A stretch of DNA of 28,731 nucleotides from NCBI GenBank assembly GCA_003427395.1, contig BFEA01000254.1, positions 323,304 to 352,034 of the forward strand, given 5' to 3'. Under the pieces are notes generated by a model. It ran no database searches. It was not told the DNA's origin and was given only the letters and a program-made list of their open reading frames with translations. How positions within the stretch are numbered: position 1 is the first letter of the stretch; the number at the start of each line of letters is the position of its first letter. Source of the stretch: Chara braunii (lineage: Eukaryota > Streptophyta > Charophyceae > Charales > Characeae). Positions 28,685 to 28,731 of this stretch are shown in pieces. The translations under genes and the position numbers were made by a program.

Positions 28685-28731
<47 letters not shown>
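23926..28731. repeat. second listing of 9206-14011 (4806 bp), probably misassembled
   Basis: It begins at the first base after the adapter and runs to the window end inside the GA tract, with an offset of 14720 from the first copy. Every open frame has an identical twin. It contains duplicates of the MITE (24104-24282), the minisatellites (about 24400-24675 and 27956-28113), the TTAA-flanked elements (24716-24865, 25423-25622), the 174-bp tandem (25832-26184), the foldback (26497-26652), the hairpins (27524-27581), the coding relic (26995-27220) and the start of the (AG)n tract (28693-28731). None should be counted as an independent copy. Confidence 0.93.

Noticed and set aside
23926-28731. 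A genuine 4.8-kb segmental duplication
   Set aside because: It begins immediately after a library adapter and matches the first copy exactly wherever compared, so misassembly is far more likely.

Overview
This is a eukaryotic nuclear scaffold dominated by repeats. The LINE ORF1 has the plant-type layout (DUF4283-like region followed by a CCHC knuckle), the U2 snRNA relic has the plant-type 5' end, and short PIF/Harbinger-like MITEs and long GA, CA and pyrimidine tracts are common. A plant or streptophyte alga fits; a Chara-like charophyte is my best guess from general familiarity, but nothing here proves the species.

Layout. 1-6.8 kb: a LINE retrotransposon on the minus strand, with a gag-like ORF1 (4000-6737) and an ORF2 (endonuclease, reverse transcriptase, C-terminus; about 658-3950). 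It is broken by a stop, several frame changes and a lost endonuclease residue. 6.8-14 kb: no convincing intact gene. It holds MITEs with 3-bp target duplications, TTAA-flanked inverted repeats, minisatellites, a 174-bp tandem duplication, strong foldbacks and a decayed coding relic. 13.97-14.32 kb: a (GA)n tract split by a 175-base N gap. 14.4-15.5 kb: two diverged copies of a retroelement 3' end. 15.8-16.0 kb: a U2 snRNA-derived retrocopy with A-rich tail and 15-bp target duplication. 16.34-22.51 kb: the one substantial host gene, a 2055-residue single open frame for a probably nuclear, largely disordered protein whose last third is about ten degenerate tandem repeats. 22.5-23.9 kb: poly(A) signals, a MITE, a poly-G run, two SINE-like elements, and CT and CA microsatellites.

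The key point for any user is at 23888-23925: a perfect head-to-head pair of Tn5/Nextera 19-bp mosaic ends, i.e. a mate-pair junction adapter. Everything to its right (23926-28731) repeats 9206-14011 at a constant offset of 14720, with no difference found. The sequence right of the adapter is therefore almost certainly a false join. Its features are second listings of those at 9.2-14 kb, and what really follows the large gene on the right is unknown.

No operon, defence system or biosynthetic cluster is present. The genuinely biological points of interest are the U2 retrocopy, the repeat protein with a SUMO-interaction-like motif in most repeats, paired-arm changes between two MITEs, and a 156-bp imperfect foldback.
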